Below are positions 5,507-12,351 of a DNA stretch of 21,175 nucleotides, one piece after another. The number at the start of each line of letters is the position of its first letter. Positions within the stretch are counted from its first letter, which is position 1. The stretch is from IMG/VR virus record IMGVR_UViG_3300036715_001483, positions 1 to 21,175 of that record. One strand, written 5' to 3'. Source of the DNA: a virus. The notes below the pieces were generated by a model, which worked only from the letters and a program-made list of their open reading frames with translations, searched no databases and was not told where the DNA came from. Made by a program: the position numbers and the translations under genes.

Positions 5507-6306
5507 TTAATGGCTCCACGGTCATATAGTTCTTGGTACTTATCACGCTTGATTGCAATGGCTTTACCACCTACCCAAACCTCACGACCGATTGGCAGCT
5601 GAGTAGAATCAGGTGTCATCAGCTCATAGCCGTTATCATCTGGATCAAACAGCTCATTTAAGTACATCATGGCATTGCCACGACGTTGTGCAAATTTAAT
5701 AAAGCGTTGCACATCAATACCTGCATCAGGCAGCTCCTTAGCCACGGCTACTTGCTTAATGCTGATCGGCTCAAGCGCGCTGAGCATGTTCTTAATGTCT
5801 TTGTAGTTTTGTGGATCTTTATATTCAACATCAAGCCCGACCGCATTTGCAACCTTGTACAGGCTCTCAAACCAAACGGCAATCCCTTCATTGTCAACCT
5901 TAGGGAGCTGTAATGCTATTGCGGCCTTCTTAAAGCTGCGAGTCAGTGCTGTATCACTAGTTACTGTAATACGTACACCGTCCAATGGGATGATGACGTA
6001 CATGCTGCCTTCACCACTTGCTTCGGCAACCTCACGGCTAGTATATGCAACAATGGACCGTGCACGGTTAGGGTAACGTGACCAGCTTGGAAGCTCAGCG
6101 ATCAATGATTCGATGTAAAATTTAGGACGCTTGGAGCCAATTGTTGGGTTCAACAGCAGAAAGTCTGAAGATGACCGAATAAGCTTAAAGATCGGAGTAC
6201 GTTTTGCCAGGGCATGTGAGTTGCGAGCTGAATGCTTGAGCAGGTCAAGAAATTTTAGCTCGCTGATCTTGCTCTCACGTTGTTCAGCTATTTCAAACAA
6301 CTTCAT
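5503..6306 (-). CDS. Hypothetical protein with capsid-targeting-like N-terminus, possibly ADP-ribosyltransferase-like
   Basis: The 267-aa protein begins MKLFEIAEQ. The first eight residues resemble the short T4 capsid-targeting peptide that ends in (I/L)-x-E and is cut by the prohead protease; I-A-E|Q would be the cut. The body contains ELPSWSRYPNRARSIVAYTS (about 70-90) followed by MYVIIPLDGVRITVTSD (about 102-118), an arrangement reminiscent of ADP-ribosyltransferase-like proteins found near late genes of other T4-type phages. I cannot confirm a catalytic Arg/Ser/Glu set, so this is only a suggestion. It overlaps its neighbours on both sides by ATGA, forming a tight operon with the 144-aa gene and the ATP-grasp/protease fusion, and could deliver an effector to the new host. 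Confidence 0.6.
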   Translation of the reverse strand: MKLFEIAEQRESKISELKFLDLLKHSARNSHALAKRTPIFKLIRSSSDFLLLNPTIGSKRPKFYIESLIAELPSWSRYPNRARSIVAYTSREVAEASGEGSMYVIIPLDGVRITVTSDTALTRSFKKAAIALQLPKVDNEGIAVWFESLYKVANAVGLDVEYKDPQNYKDIKNMLSALEPISIKQVAVAKELPDAGIDVQRFIKFAQRRGNAMMYLNELFDPDDNGYELMTPDSTQLPIGREVWVGGKAIAIKRDKYQELYDRGAIK

Positions 6307-6737
6307 CTCTTATAACCCTTTAGAGCATCAGCCAAGGAGTTACGCTTGATGCTAAGACCTGCTAACCGGCGCATATCAGCTAAGACTTTTTCTTCAAAGA
6401 CAGAAAGATCTACAACTTGATCTTGTTGTAGTTCGGGTTGGTCATCCGGGCCGGTCTTCGGTTGGGTCATTGATTGTGCACCGCTGTCATCAGTTGTTAC
6501 TGTGGCGCTGACATTTTCGAGCTCACTGCGTAGGCTAGCAATCTCTTGTTCGACCTGTTTAATGATAGCCTCACGGTTCTCATAGATTGTTACAGTTGAC
6601 GATAGTGCCCGCAGTTGAGAAACCAACGTGACCCAGAAGTTAATAGCGGTAATCATTTCGTCATTTGTACCGATGAACTTTGGGGTGATCAGTGGGTGCA
6701 TGCTTTCGATCAGTGTTTGGATGTTTTTTGTTTGCAT
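6303..6737 (-). CDS. Hypothetical protein with coiled-coil
   Basis: The 144-aa protein is not recognised. Residues about 1-50 are helical and amphipathic, about 52-76 (ENREAIIKQVEQEIASLRSE) form a probable coiled coil, 78-105 are a polar Thr/Asp/Gln/Pro-rich linker, and 108-144 are again helical, ending in basic LKGYKR. There is no signal peptide or membrane segment. The layout suits a small adaptor or structural component. It is the first gene of a three-gene operon with ATGA overlaps. GAGAG precedes the ATG, and a TAAATA box lies 53 nt further upstream. Confidence 0.6.
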   Translation of the reverse strand: MQTKNIQTLIESMHPLITPKFIGTNDEMITAINFWVTLVSQLRALSSTVTIYENREAIIKQVEQEIASLRSELENVSATVTTDDSGAQSMTQPKTGPDDQPELQQDQVVDLSVFEEKVLADMRRLAGLSIKRNSLADALKGYKR

Positions 6738-6790
6738 AAGGTTGCTCTCTGTGTCAAAACTTTAAGAAGGGCTAACTTGTTCTGTATGGG

Positions 6791-6798
6791 TATTTAGC
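6791..6798 (-). promoter_or_regulatory. Candidate late promoter box GCTAAATA
   Basis: The TAAATA core lies on the - strand in the 172-bp gap between the exonuclease gene and the 144-aa gene, 53 nt before the ATG at 6737. It is the best promoter-like element seen there, but two of eight consensus positions are mismatched. Confidence 0.3.
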
Positions 6799-6913
6799 AC
6801 CAGCAACCGGTTAGACTGTGTTGATGGAGATAACAACAGCCATTACAATGTTTGCTCATGCTGTTCACCAAGGAACTGTGCAACATCATACATGACTCGT
6901 ATAGCTGTTTCAT
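6794..6913 (-). CDS. Possible small Cys-rich ORF coupled to the exonuclease gene
   Basis: A 39-codon ORF begins with an ATG that overlaps the exonuclease TGA as ATGA, the same overlap used by at least five other gene pairs here. Its C-terminal 15 residues hold five Cys (CNGCCYLHQHSLTGCWC). A competing 16-codon ORF in another frame (6843-6893, MYDVAQFLGEQHEQTL) looks more protein-like but has a weak ribosome site. At most one is likely real, and neither may be. Confidence 0.2.
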   Translation of the reverse strand: MKQLYESCMMLHSSLVNSMSKHCNGCCYLHQHSLTGCWC

Positions 6914-7614
6914 TGCTTTGCCGCTAACTTTTCCATTTCATCATAAAATTCACCGGTACGAGCAGCCAGTTGAACAATTAGATCATCGGTAATCCGATGC
7001 TTGAACACCATTGGGAGCTTGTTTTCAACTCCCATCAGGATAACCAGTTTTTCAATCTTGGTACCAAACATCTCATTATGTGCAAGTGCATAGAATGCTG
7101 TTTGAACCCAATAATCCTCGATGTCTTCCTTGTTCTTGGCCCGTGTTGATGATTTATAGTCAACAATGGATAGCTCACCCTCATAGTCAGCAATCATGTC
7201 ACAACGACCTGCAATGCCTAAGTCATGGGAATAAAGCACAACCTCTTGACCATAGACTGTATTTACCTTGTTGAGCGCGACTTTCAAGCTGTTGAAAAGC
7301 TTAACATGCTCGGGTGGGAACTCATTAGTCTTTGGGTCCTCATGACGCATGTAACGCTCAAGCATAAGGTGCATATTTGTGCCACGGTCTGTAGCACGCT
7401 TGGAGACTCGAGCTGCTTCAGCTTCACCGACACGATTTTTCCATGCGGTCAACCATCCTTTTTGCTCTTCGGGGACGGTGTGACCAAGCACAGTAGTAAT
7501 TGACGGGTATGCCAACTCAGGGCTTAGCTCGTAGAAACGACGACCAAGCACAGTGATCGTCTGTTTATCTACATATGGGAAGCGGTTAAGCTCTAATACT
7601 GCGCGTGATGCCAA
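6910..7614 (-). CDS. PD-(D/E)XK exonuclease (Cas4/RecB/MGME1-like)
   Basis: The 234-aa protein carries the nuclease core in order: R78-G-x3-H82 helix motif (RGTNMHLMLERY), E124 in QEVVLYS, D139 in GRCDMIA, D152-Y-K154 in SIVDYKSS, and the Q171-x3-Y175 motif (WVQTAFYA). These are the metal-binding D, the D/E-x-K pair and the QxxxY motif of RecB/Cas4-type exonucleases. In phages such enzymes process recombination ends, degrade host DNA, or trim replication products. The start is TTG at 7614, supported by AAGGGG a few bases before and by the absence of any earlier ATG. It follows the 652-aa gene by 2 nt, so it shares that operon. Family call is strong; the exact polarity and role are not known. 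Confidence 0.85.
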   Translation of the reverse strand: MASRAVLELNRFPYVDKQTITVLGRRFYELSPELAYPSITTVLGHTVPEEQKGWLTAWKNRVGEAEAARVSKRATDRGTNMHLMLERYMRHEDPKTNEFPPEHVKLFNSLKVALNKVNTVYGQEVVLYSHDLGIAGRCDMIADYEGELSIVDYKSSTRAKNKEDIEDYWVQTAFYALAHNEMFGTKIEKLVILMGVENKLPMVFKHRITDDLIVQLAARTGEFYDEMEKLAAKQ

Positions 7615-7616
7615 GA

Positions 7617-9575
7617 TTACCCCTTAGACTCATTTGCTGCATTCAGTAAGTCATTAACTTGTTCTGGGTTAAGCTCGATGCGAGATGCAGCACCTACTTG
7701 TTTCAGCACAGCTGAACGACCACGTGGTGATACAATGTACTTCTTGTCATTAGTATCGTGTACACTTATCGTTTCACGGTTTGTAAGAGCTTTGAGCAGG
7801 CGCTCAAGGTTCTCTTCAATAAATTCAGCATCACCAACTTTGACACCGTCATCGGTTGCTTCGATAGTCAGCTTATCAATCTCATCAGCTTCGGTAATTG
7901 TACCGTTAGCTTTAGCCTTTTCAGCAAGTTCATCAACACGACGGCCGATTACCTTGAGTGCAACACGGATAGCAAACTTTTCTTCACCTTTTGCTCGAGC
8001 TAGCTTTGATGCAAGATCACCATCACTCATTCTCTTCAGTTCAGGCATCAATGTTCTGACACGGTTGTAAACAGCATCAGTGAGCTCAGCAACAGTACCT
8101 ACCGCCTTTGCTGCATCAATGATCTCGGGATCACGAGTTGCTTCAGCAAGTGCTTCGCCCTTGTAGCCATTCTTCTTCAGCTCAGCCTTTACATGGTCAA
8201 GCGATGAGTTAGGCCATGTCTTAACCTTCTTAAATGGTTGAGAAGCTTCGGTCATTGTGTAGTTATAGTGACCATTTTGCCAAATGATGAAGCTGCCGTT
8301 ACCCTTTTTAACACGACAGATAAAGTTAGCACCTTCAGTAACGGTGTCTTTTGCCTTCAGCGATGCAAGAATGCCTTTCAGGCTTTCAACAACAGGTTCA
8401 CGATTTAGCTCCTGTTCTACAGCATCAAGACGAGTCTTGATAGCGGAAGGCAAAGATGTTACACCTTGTTTGATACTACGCAGCAGAGTCTTAGCCGCCA
8501 TGGTGTTCAGCACGGCTGCAGCAAGCTTCTTGCCTTGTGATTGGTCAGCCATGTTGAACATACGAGTAACTAACTCAACTGCATCATCACCGGTTATTGC
8601 CTCTGCAACCGGTTGGGACAGTGTATTCATGGTCTCAACGGCTTGTGCAAGGCTATTAAGTTTGGTACGCAAGGTAGTGCCGACCTTCGTGTTGAGGAAG
8701 GATAACGAGCGCTTCTTCAAGTTTTGGTACTTACTGTCATTGAAGAGAGTTTCAGCATCAACACCTTTGCGTGACTTATCAAGGGCTTTTAGTGCGCTTT
8801 CAAATGCGGACCAGAATACATCAGCATTGCTTTCTGTCAGCAAGGATTCTTCGATTTGATCAGGTTCTTTAGCATTTTGGTCAATGGTGCGCTTCACAAA
8901 TATACGCAATGCTTGCTTCATCGACGAATTGTGCTGCAGCTGCATTGCAAGCTCACGAATATTACGGATGATTGTTGCACGATATGGGCTACGATCAAGT
9001 GCAACTTCAGGGATGCCAAGCTCAAGGATTGCTTGCAGGATCAGCTGTTGGTTAGGTGAGGTTAAGCGCGATACAATCCCACCTGGGATACCTTCGGCTA
9101 TTACATTGTTGGTCATAAAACGTTCTCCATAGCTCATGTTCTCTACACGTGGCTTAAGCTTTTGCTCGAGCTCTTTATTGGCTTGTGCATTATCATACAC
9201 ATCCGGGTTGAGCACTTCGCTACCGTCATCGGTCAGCTCATCATCCGGATTATCATCTTCATCTTTGTCAGGCCATTCAACGTCAACAATATCAACCTCT
9301 TTTGATGCAAGGTTGATTGCCTCTTCGATGTCATCGACCTTGCCCAATGCTTGAGACATGATCTTTTCAAACTTTTCGGCATCCTTTTCGGCAACATATA
9401 CTTTTACGATCTTACCGTCATCGGTCTCAAGACCAAATGACACGGTATCGACCTCATCGAGTGATGCTGCACGGTTGAGGCGGTCCATTATATCCGCTTC
9501 AAGGTTGGCGTCCTCGTTGAGCTGGAAGCCGAATTCAGGTGCGAGCTCTGTCACGGTTTTGAACAGCTCTTTCAT
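7617..9575 (-). CDS. Large hypothetical protein with many candidate prohead-protease sites
   Basis: The 652-aa protein is mostly helical and charged and shows no enzyme motif I recognise. An acidic segment (WPDKDEDDNPDDELTDDG, 101-118) lies after a small N-terminal domain. A compact segment at about 418-471 (FICRVKKGNGSFIIWQNGHYNY to HVKAELKKNGYK) may be a separate alpha/beta domain. The chain has several tripeptides of the h-x-E type followed by a small residue, as cut by T4 gp21-like proteases: IAE|G at 159-161, LTE|S at 246-248, LAE|A at 476-478, ITE|A at 560-562, with weaker VAE|A at 323-325, VTE|G at 412-414 and MTE|A at 441-443; the N-terminus itself reads MKELFKTVTE. A processed internal head protein is a reasonable guess. 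It starts as TAATG with the upstream stop and has AAGGAG. Confidence 0.7.
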   Translation of the reverse strand: MKELFKTVTELAPEFGFQLNEDANLEADIMDRLNRAASLDEVDTVSFGLETDDGKIVKVYVAEKDAEKFEKIMSQALGKVDDIEEAINLASKEVDIVDVEWPDKDEDDNPDDELTDDGSEVLNPDVYDNAQANKELEQKLKPRVENMSYGERFMTNNVIAEGIPGGIVSRLTSPNQQLILQAILELGIPEVALDRSPYRATIIRNIRELAMQLQHNSSMKQALRIFVKRTIDQNAKEPDQIEESLLTESNADVFWSAFESALKALDKSRKGVDAETLFNDSKYQNLKKRSLSFLNTKVGTTLRTKLNSLAQAVETMNTLSQPVAEAITGDDAVELVTRMFNMADQSQGKKLAAAVLNTMAAKTLLRSIKQGVTSLPSAIKTRLDAVEQELNREPVVESLKGILASLKAKDTVTEGANFICRVKKGNGSFIIWQNGHYNYTMTEASQPFKKVKTWPNSSLDHVKAELKKNGYKGEALAEATRDPEIIDAAKAVGTVAELTDAVYNRVRTLMPELKRMSDGDLASKLARAKGEEKFAIRVALKVIGRRVDELAEKAKANGTITEADEIDKLTIEATDDGVKVGDAEFIEENLERLLKALTNRETISVHDTNDKKYIVSPRGRSAVLKQVGAASRIELNPEQVNDLLNAANESKG

Positions 9576-10495
9576 TACGCTTTCTCCTTAGATGATTTGA
9601 AATGGGCCGGAGCCTTAAATTTGATAGCCTTAAAGCGACGAATACGTTTTTTGATTCGCTTATTTTGCTTCTCTGCATCCTTTTTGCTGCCTACCTGATG
9701 GTTAGACAGTTTAATGAACTTCATAGTGTTTGACAATGCAGCTTCTTGTTCAGAAGGGCCGTTGTCAATGATAGCATTTGAGGTTGAGCCGATGCTTGCT
9801 GCACTGGTGCCTGCAATAGCAGCACTGTTACCTGCAATAGCAGCACCTTCACCATCTTCGCGCAACCGGCTAAAGCTTACAATCTTCATAGCTGCAGCCG
9901 CAATGTCATTGACCATTGTTGAACCGGCCAGCTCACGCATACGGCTGAGCAATGATGATTTGGGGTCAGATTGCATCAGATATAAGAATGAATCACCTAC
10001 AGCACGACGACGAGCACCGGAGCTGAGCGAGTCCCACTTGAACAGGCTCTTCAATATTCGATCAAACAGCGAGCTGTTAAGCTCAAAGCGATGACGCAAC
10101 AGCACCATGCTGCCACAAACCTCTTGCCAGTTGATTTGATCAGGAGGTGTGAGCAGCACCTTCATTGTCTTTTCAATGCGTGCTTGTAGAATGCGTCCTG
10201 CGTCAACATTAAGCATATCAGCATGGCCGTGTTGCAGGTTCTTCTTAACAAGTGGGTCATTAGGGAAGAACAGCGCACGACCCCAAAAATTGACATCGCT
10301 CATGTTAGGGCCAAATTTGGTAAGCTTTGCGTGAGTTGGGTCATTGACCAGCAGCAAGCCTTTGAGGTCTTGTAAGCGCAACATAACCAGCGCCGCTAGG
10401 TAGTTTGCGAAGAACGCATTTTTTACACCATATGAGTCCATGCCTTGCAAGCGATGGACCAGAACTGACTGGTTTAATTCAAATAAGATGTTCAT
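9575..10495 (-). CDS. Hypothetical protein with AIAG-repeat linker and basic tail
   Basis: The 306-aa protein is not recognised. Residues 1-209 are a helical, folded region. Residues 213-242 are a low-complexity Gly/Ala/Ser linker with AAIAGNS-AAIAGTS-AASIGST repeats, matched by a 16-nt direct repeat in DNA (9810-9825 and 9831-9846). Residues 271-306 are very basic (KKDAEKQNKRIKKRIRRFK) and could bind nucleic acid or act as a packing tail. It overlaps the ligase-like gene by ATGA and the 652-aa gene by 1 nt, so the three are translated from one message. Position in a probable late operon suggests a virion or head-internal component; this is inference. Confidence 0.65.
   Translation of the reverse strand: MNILFELNQSVLVHRLQGMDSYGVKNAFFANYLAALVMLRLQDLKGLLLVNDPTHAKLTKFGPNMSDVNFWGRALFFPNDPLVKKNLQHGHADMLNVDAGRILQARIEKTMKVLLTPPDQINWQEVCGSMVLLRHRFELNSSLFDRILKSLFKWDSLSSGARRRAVGDSFLYLMQSDPKSSLLSRMRELAGSTMVNDIAAAAMKIVSFSRLREDGEGAAIAGNSAAIAGTSAASIGSTSNAIIDNGPSEQEAALSNTMKFIKLSNHQVGSKKDAEKQNKRIKKRIRRFKAIKFKAPAHFKSSKEKA
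9810..9846 (-). repeat. 16-nt direct repeat encoding AIAG linker
   Basis: CCTGCAATAGCAGCAC (given on the + strand) occurs at 9810-9825 and again at 9831-9846, 21 nt apart. On the coding strand it gives the repeated AAIAG units of the 306-aa protein's linker. Confidence 0.85.
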
Positions 10496-11982
10496 TCAGT
10501 AACCTCTGCATGCATCTCATCAATGGCCGAGCTAAAGAACACATTTAATAGCTCCTCCATTGTGGAGGCCTCTCGTACGGAGGTAAGCAGCTTGTTGACG
10601 GTCTTATGAGCTTCAGCAAAAGTCATTAATGTTCTACGTTTGATCTCAGGTGTATATTTAACCTTCTTGCCGTCGGCAAGCTTGAGGCTCATTTTGTCTG
10701 CATTCTTCTTAAAGTCCTCAAGTTCCTCATCAAGATCCACTAAAGCGTTGGTCAAGATAGCACGCATCTTACGCTTGATGGCTTCAAACTTCAGGCTATG
10801 AAGTGATTCTGCAATCGACTGAAGGGTCTCCTTCTTGGAGCTGCCTTTGAATTTTTCAAGCACCTTCTTAGCTTGGGATGGAACCTCGGTACCTGGGATA
10901 CCGAACATCCGAACACAACGGATCTTTGCATCCCCAACAATGCCGCCCCGTGACTCAATGTCGGCTTCATCATTGGCTGTTGAGATACGACCAGTTAAAC
11001 GGTTACGAACCTCATAGTTGAATTTGTTGACAGCGGTAAACTCTTCTTTGTCAACAACTTTGAATTGCTCTTTTGTCTTCGGGTCTGTTAAGATAATGCC
11101 TTCAATACCCGAGTATCCATTTTGTGCATCCGGATTCTGGCCGCGTAAGGACGGCTGAAGACTATTGACCACCTTAAGTATTTTCTTCTTGATCGGCATC
11201 ATGTACTTATCATGCACGATCTGAGTTAAGCGGTCCTTCTCATCCTTCAGTTTTGGACTGCGGTGCTTTAGTACTTCGAAGTTTGTCAGGTCGAAACCTT
11301 GATTATATGCAGCCTTGTTGATCTTTTTCAAGAAAGCTTCAAGCTCCTTGACATCATCCATCACATCAGCATGTGCAAGCTTCTCCGGTTGCACCGGATC
11401 TGACTTACTAAAGCCCCAATCGGTGATTTTTGGTGCACGTATAATGTTTGAACCATCGGTAGTATCACTAATCTTAGTTTGAACTGTAATCCGCTGATTC
11501 TTAAGCCTGTCATACAGCTTTGCTGGCAGGTTATCGTCAAGCTCCTTGGATGGATCATCACCAGGGATGGCTTCAAGGAATGCAATGTAGCTGAGGTTGT
11601 TTTTACCGTAGATGACTGTATTAGGTTGTGCACCAAACAGGATCTCACAGTTAACAGCTGTACCGGCTTGCACGATCTTTTTGATTGTGTCTTGCACCTT
11701 TTCAAGCACTGCATGTGCAGTTTTGAAGCCGTCATAGGCTGAATGTGCTGGGTAGTCGGTTACCTTGTAGAATCGCTTACCACCCTTTTGCTCTCGTGAG
11801 GTGTATAGCTTGCCCTCACGGTCGATACCCATAATTAGGTTTGCACCGTCTAGCTTTTGAACAGCCTTTAGCTGGTCAAGGCCTTTGATGAGCCGTAGGA
11901 AGGTCTCTACTGGAAGGTCTTCGATATGGGTGATCCCATATCCGGCTTCATTAAGCTGGAGGAATGATTTGAATGTTCGCAT
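10492..11982 (-). CDS. DNA/RNA ligase-fold nucleotidyltransferase with capsid-targeting-like N-terminus
   Basis: The 496-aa protein has the covalent nucleotidyltransferase motifs in order: motif I K43-L-D-G46, the conserved Arg region TSREQKGGKRFY (61-72), motif III VNCEILFG (E113), motif IV EGIILTD (E294-G295), and motif V FKVVDK (K308, K312). Lys43 is the predicted AMP acceptor. A helical domain of about 180 residues with no known OB-fold motif follows. ATG 11982 is preferred over the upstream TTG (11997) because it gives MRTFKSFLQLNEA, very like the T4 internal-protein peptide MKTYQEFIAEA, with L-N-E|A as the likely cut. The ribosome site is weak (GAGA). It heads an operon with the 306-aa, 652-aa and exonuclease genes. 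Whether it joins RNA, DNA or modifies another substrate is unknown. Confidence 0.75.
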   Translation of the reverse strand: MRTFKSFLQLNEAGYGITHIEDLPVETFLRLIKGLDQLKAVQKLDGANLIMGIDREGKLYTSREQKGGKRFYKVTDYPAHSAYDGFKTAHAVLEKVQDTIKKIVQAGTAVNCEILFGAQPNTVIYGKNNLSYIAFLEAIPGDDPSKELDDNLPAKLYDRLKNQRITVQTKISDTTDGSNIIRAPKITDWGFSKSDPVQPEKLAHADVMDDVKELEAFLKKINKAAYNQGFDLTNFEVLKHRSPKLKDEKDRLTQIVHDKYMMPIKKKILKVVNSLQPSLRGQNPDAQNGYSGIEGIILTDPKTKEQFKVVDKEEFTAVNKFNYEVRNRLTGRISTANDEADIESRGGIVGDAKIRCVRMFGIPGTEVPSQAKKVLEKFKGSSKKETLQSIAESLHSLKFEAIKRKMRAILTNALVDLDEELEDFKKNADKMSLKLADGKKVKYTPEIKRRTLMTFAEAHKTVNKLLTSVREASTMEELLNVFFSSAIDEMHAEVTE

Positions 11983-12017
11983 CCGCACTTGTCTCAACTA
12001 ATAGCATTTAATGCTTC

Positions 12018-12025
12018 TATTTATT
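12018..12025 (-). promoter_or_regulatory. Candidate late promoter box AATAAATA
   Basis: It matches 7 of 8 positions of the T4 late consensus on the - strand, 35 nt before the ligase-like ATG. A short inverted repeat (AGCATT at 12003-12008, AATGCT at 12010-12015) lies at the expected transcription start. The capsid-targeting-like start of the downstream protein also argues for late expression. Confidence 0.4.
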
Positions 12026-12050
12026 GAAACAATGTGCGGATGCCTTGGAA

Positions 12051-12064
12051 GCCGCTTAAGCGGC
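12051..12064. repeat. 14-bp perfect palindrome holding a stop codon
   Basis: GCCGCTTAAGCGGC is a perfect palindrome whose centre contains the TAA of the 85-aa gene on the - strand. No T-run follows on that strand, so it is not a standard terminator; it may protect the RNA 3' end or be chance. Confidence 0.6.
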
Positions 12065-12313
12065 CGGTGCTGCTTGGGAAGCTTCGATGACTTTAAGGCG
12101 AGCTGCGATCTCAGTAGCAAGAGCGCGCTGGGCTGCATCACATTTGTTTGCTTCGATTTGGGCTTCAACCTTCTCATTACCCCAACGCTGATACAGTGTT
12201 ACCAGCTCTTGTACATCCGGCGGTAGGGATGCAATCGGGTAGGATTGGTCACCAATGACCAGGTTCGGTTGCTCTTGAGCCGGAGCAGCGGCGGGTTTTT
12301 TCTTAGTTGCCAT
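12056..12313 (-). CDS. Small conserved-looking hypothetical protein
   Basis: The 85-aa protein has a Lys/Ala/Pro-rich N-terminal arm (residues 2-15), a segment NLVIGDQSYPIASLPPDVQELV (16-37) and a long helix rich in Ala, Glu and Arg (about 38-78). The pattern 'binding-like strand, then LP..V, then helix' resembles small proteins of other T4-type phages of unknown role, but I cannot place it in a family with certainty. The ATG follows AGGA. It sits between helicase and ligase-like genes with a TAAATA box 30 nt upstream, so it may be controlled apart from the helicase. Confidence 0.6.
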   Translation of the reverse strand: MATKKKPAAAPAQEQPNLVIGDQSYPIASLPPDVQELVTLYQRWGNEKVEAQIEANKCDAAQRALATEIAARLKVIEASQAAPAA

Positions 12314-12343
12314 GTGTTTATCCTATAGAATGGTTAAGGTTAG

Positions 12344-12351
12344 TATTTACA
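12344..12351 (-). promoter_or_regulatory. Candidate late promoter box TGTAAATA
   Basis: It matches 7 of 8 positions of the T4 late consensus and directly abuts the helicase stop codon, 30 nt before the 85-aa gene's ATG. Confidence 0.35.

Noticed and set aside
11983-11997. Earlier TTG start for the ligase-like gene
   Set aside because: It adds MRQVR ahead of a natural MRTFKSFLQLNEA terminus and has no upstream ribosome site.
12051-12064. Terminator after the 85-aa gene
   Set aside because: The palindrome has no loop and no T-run on the - strand.
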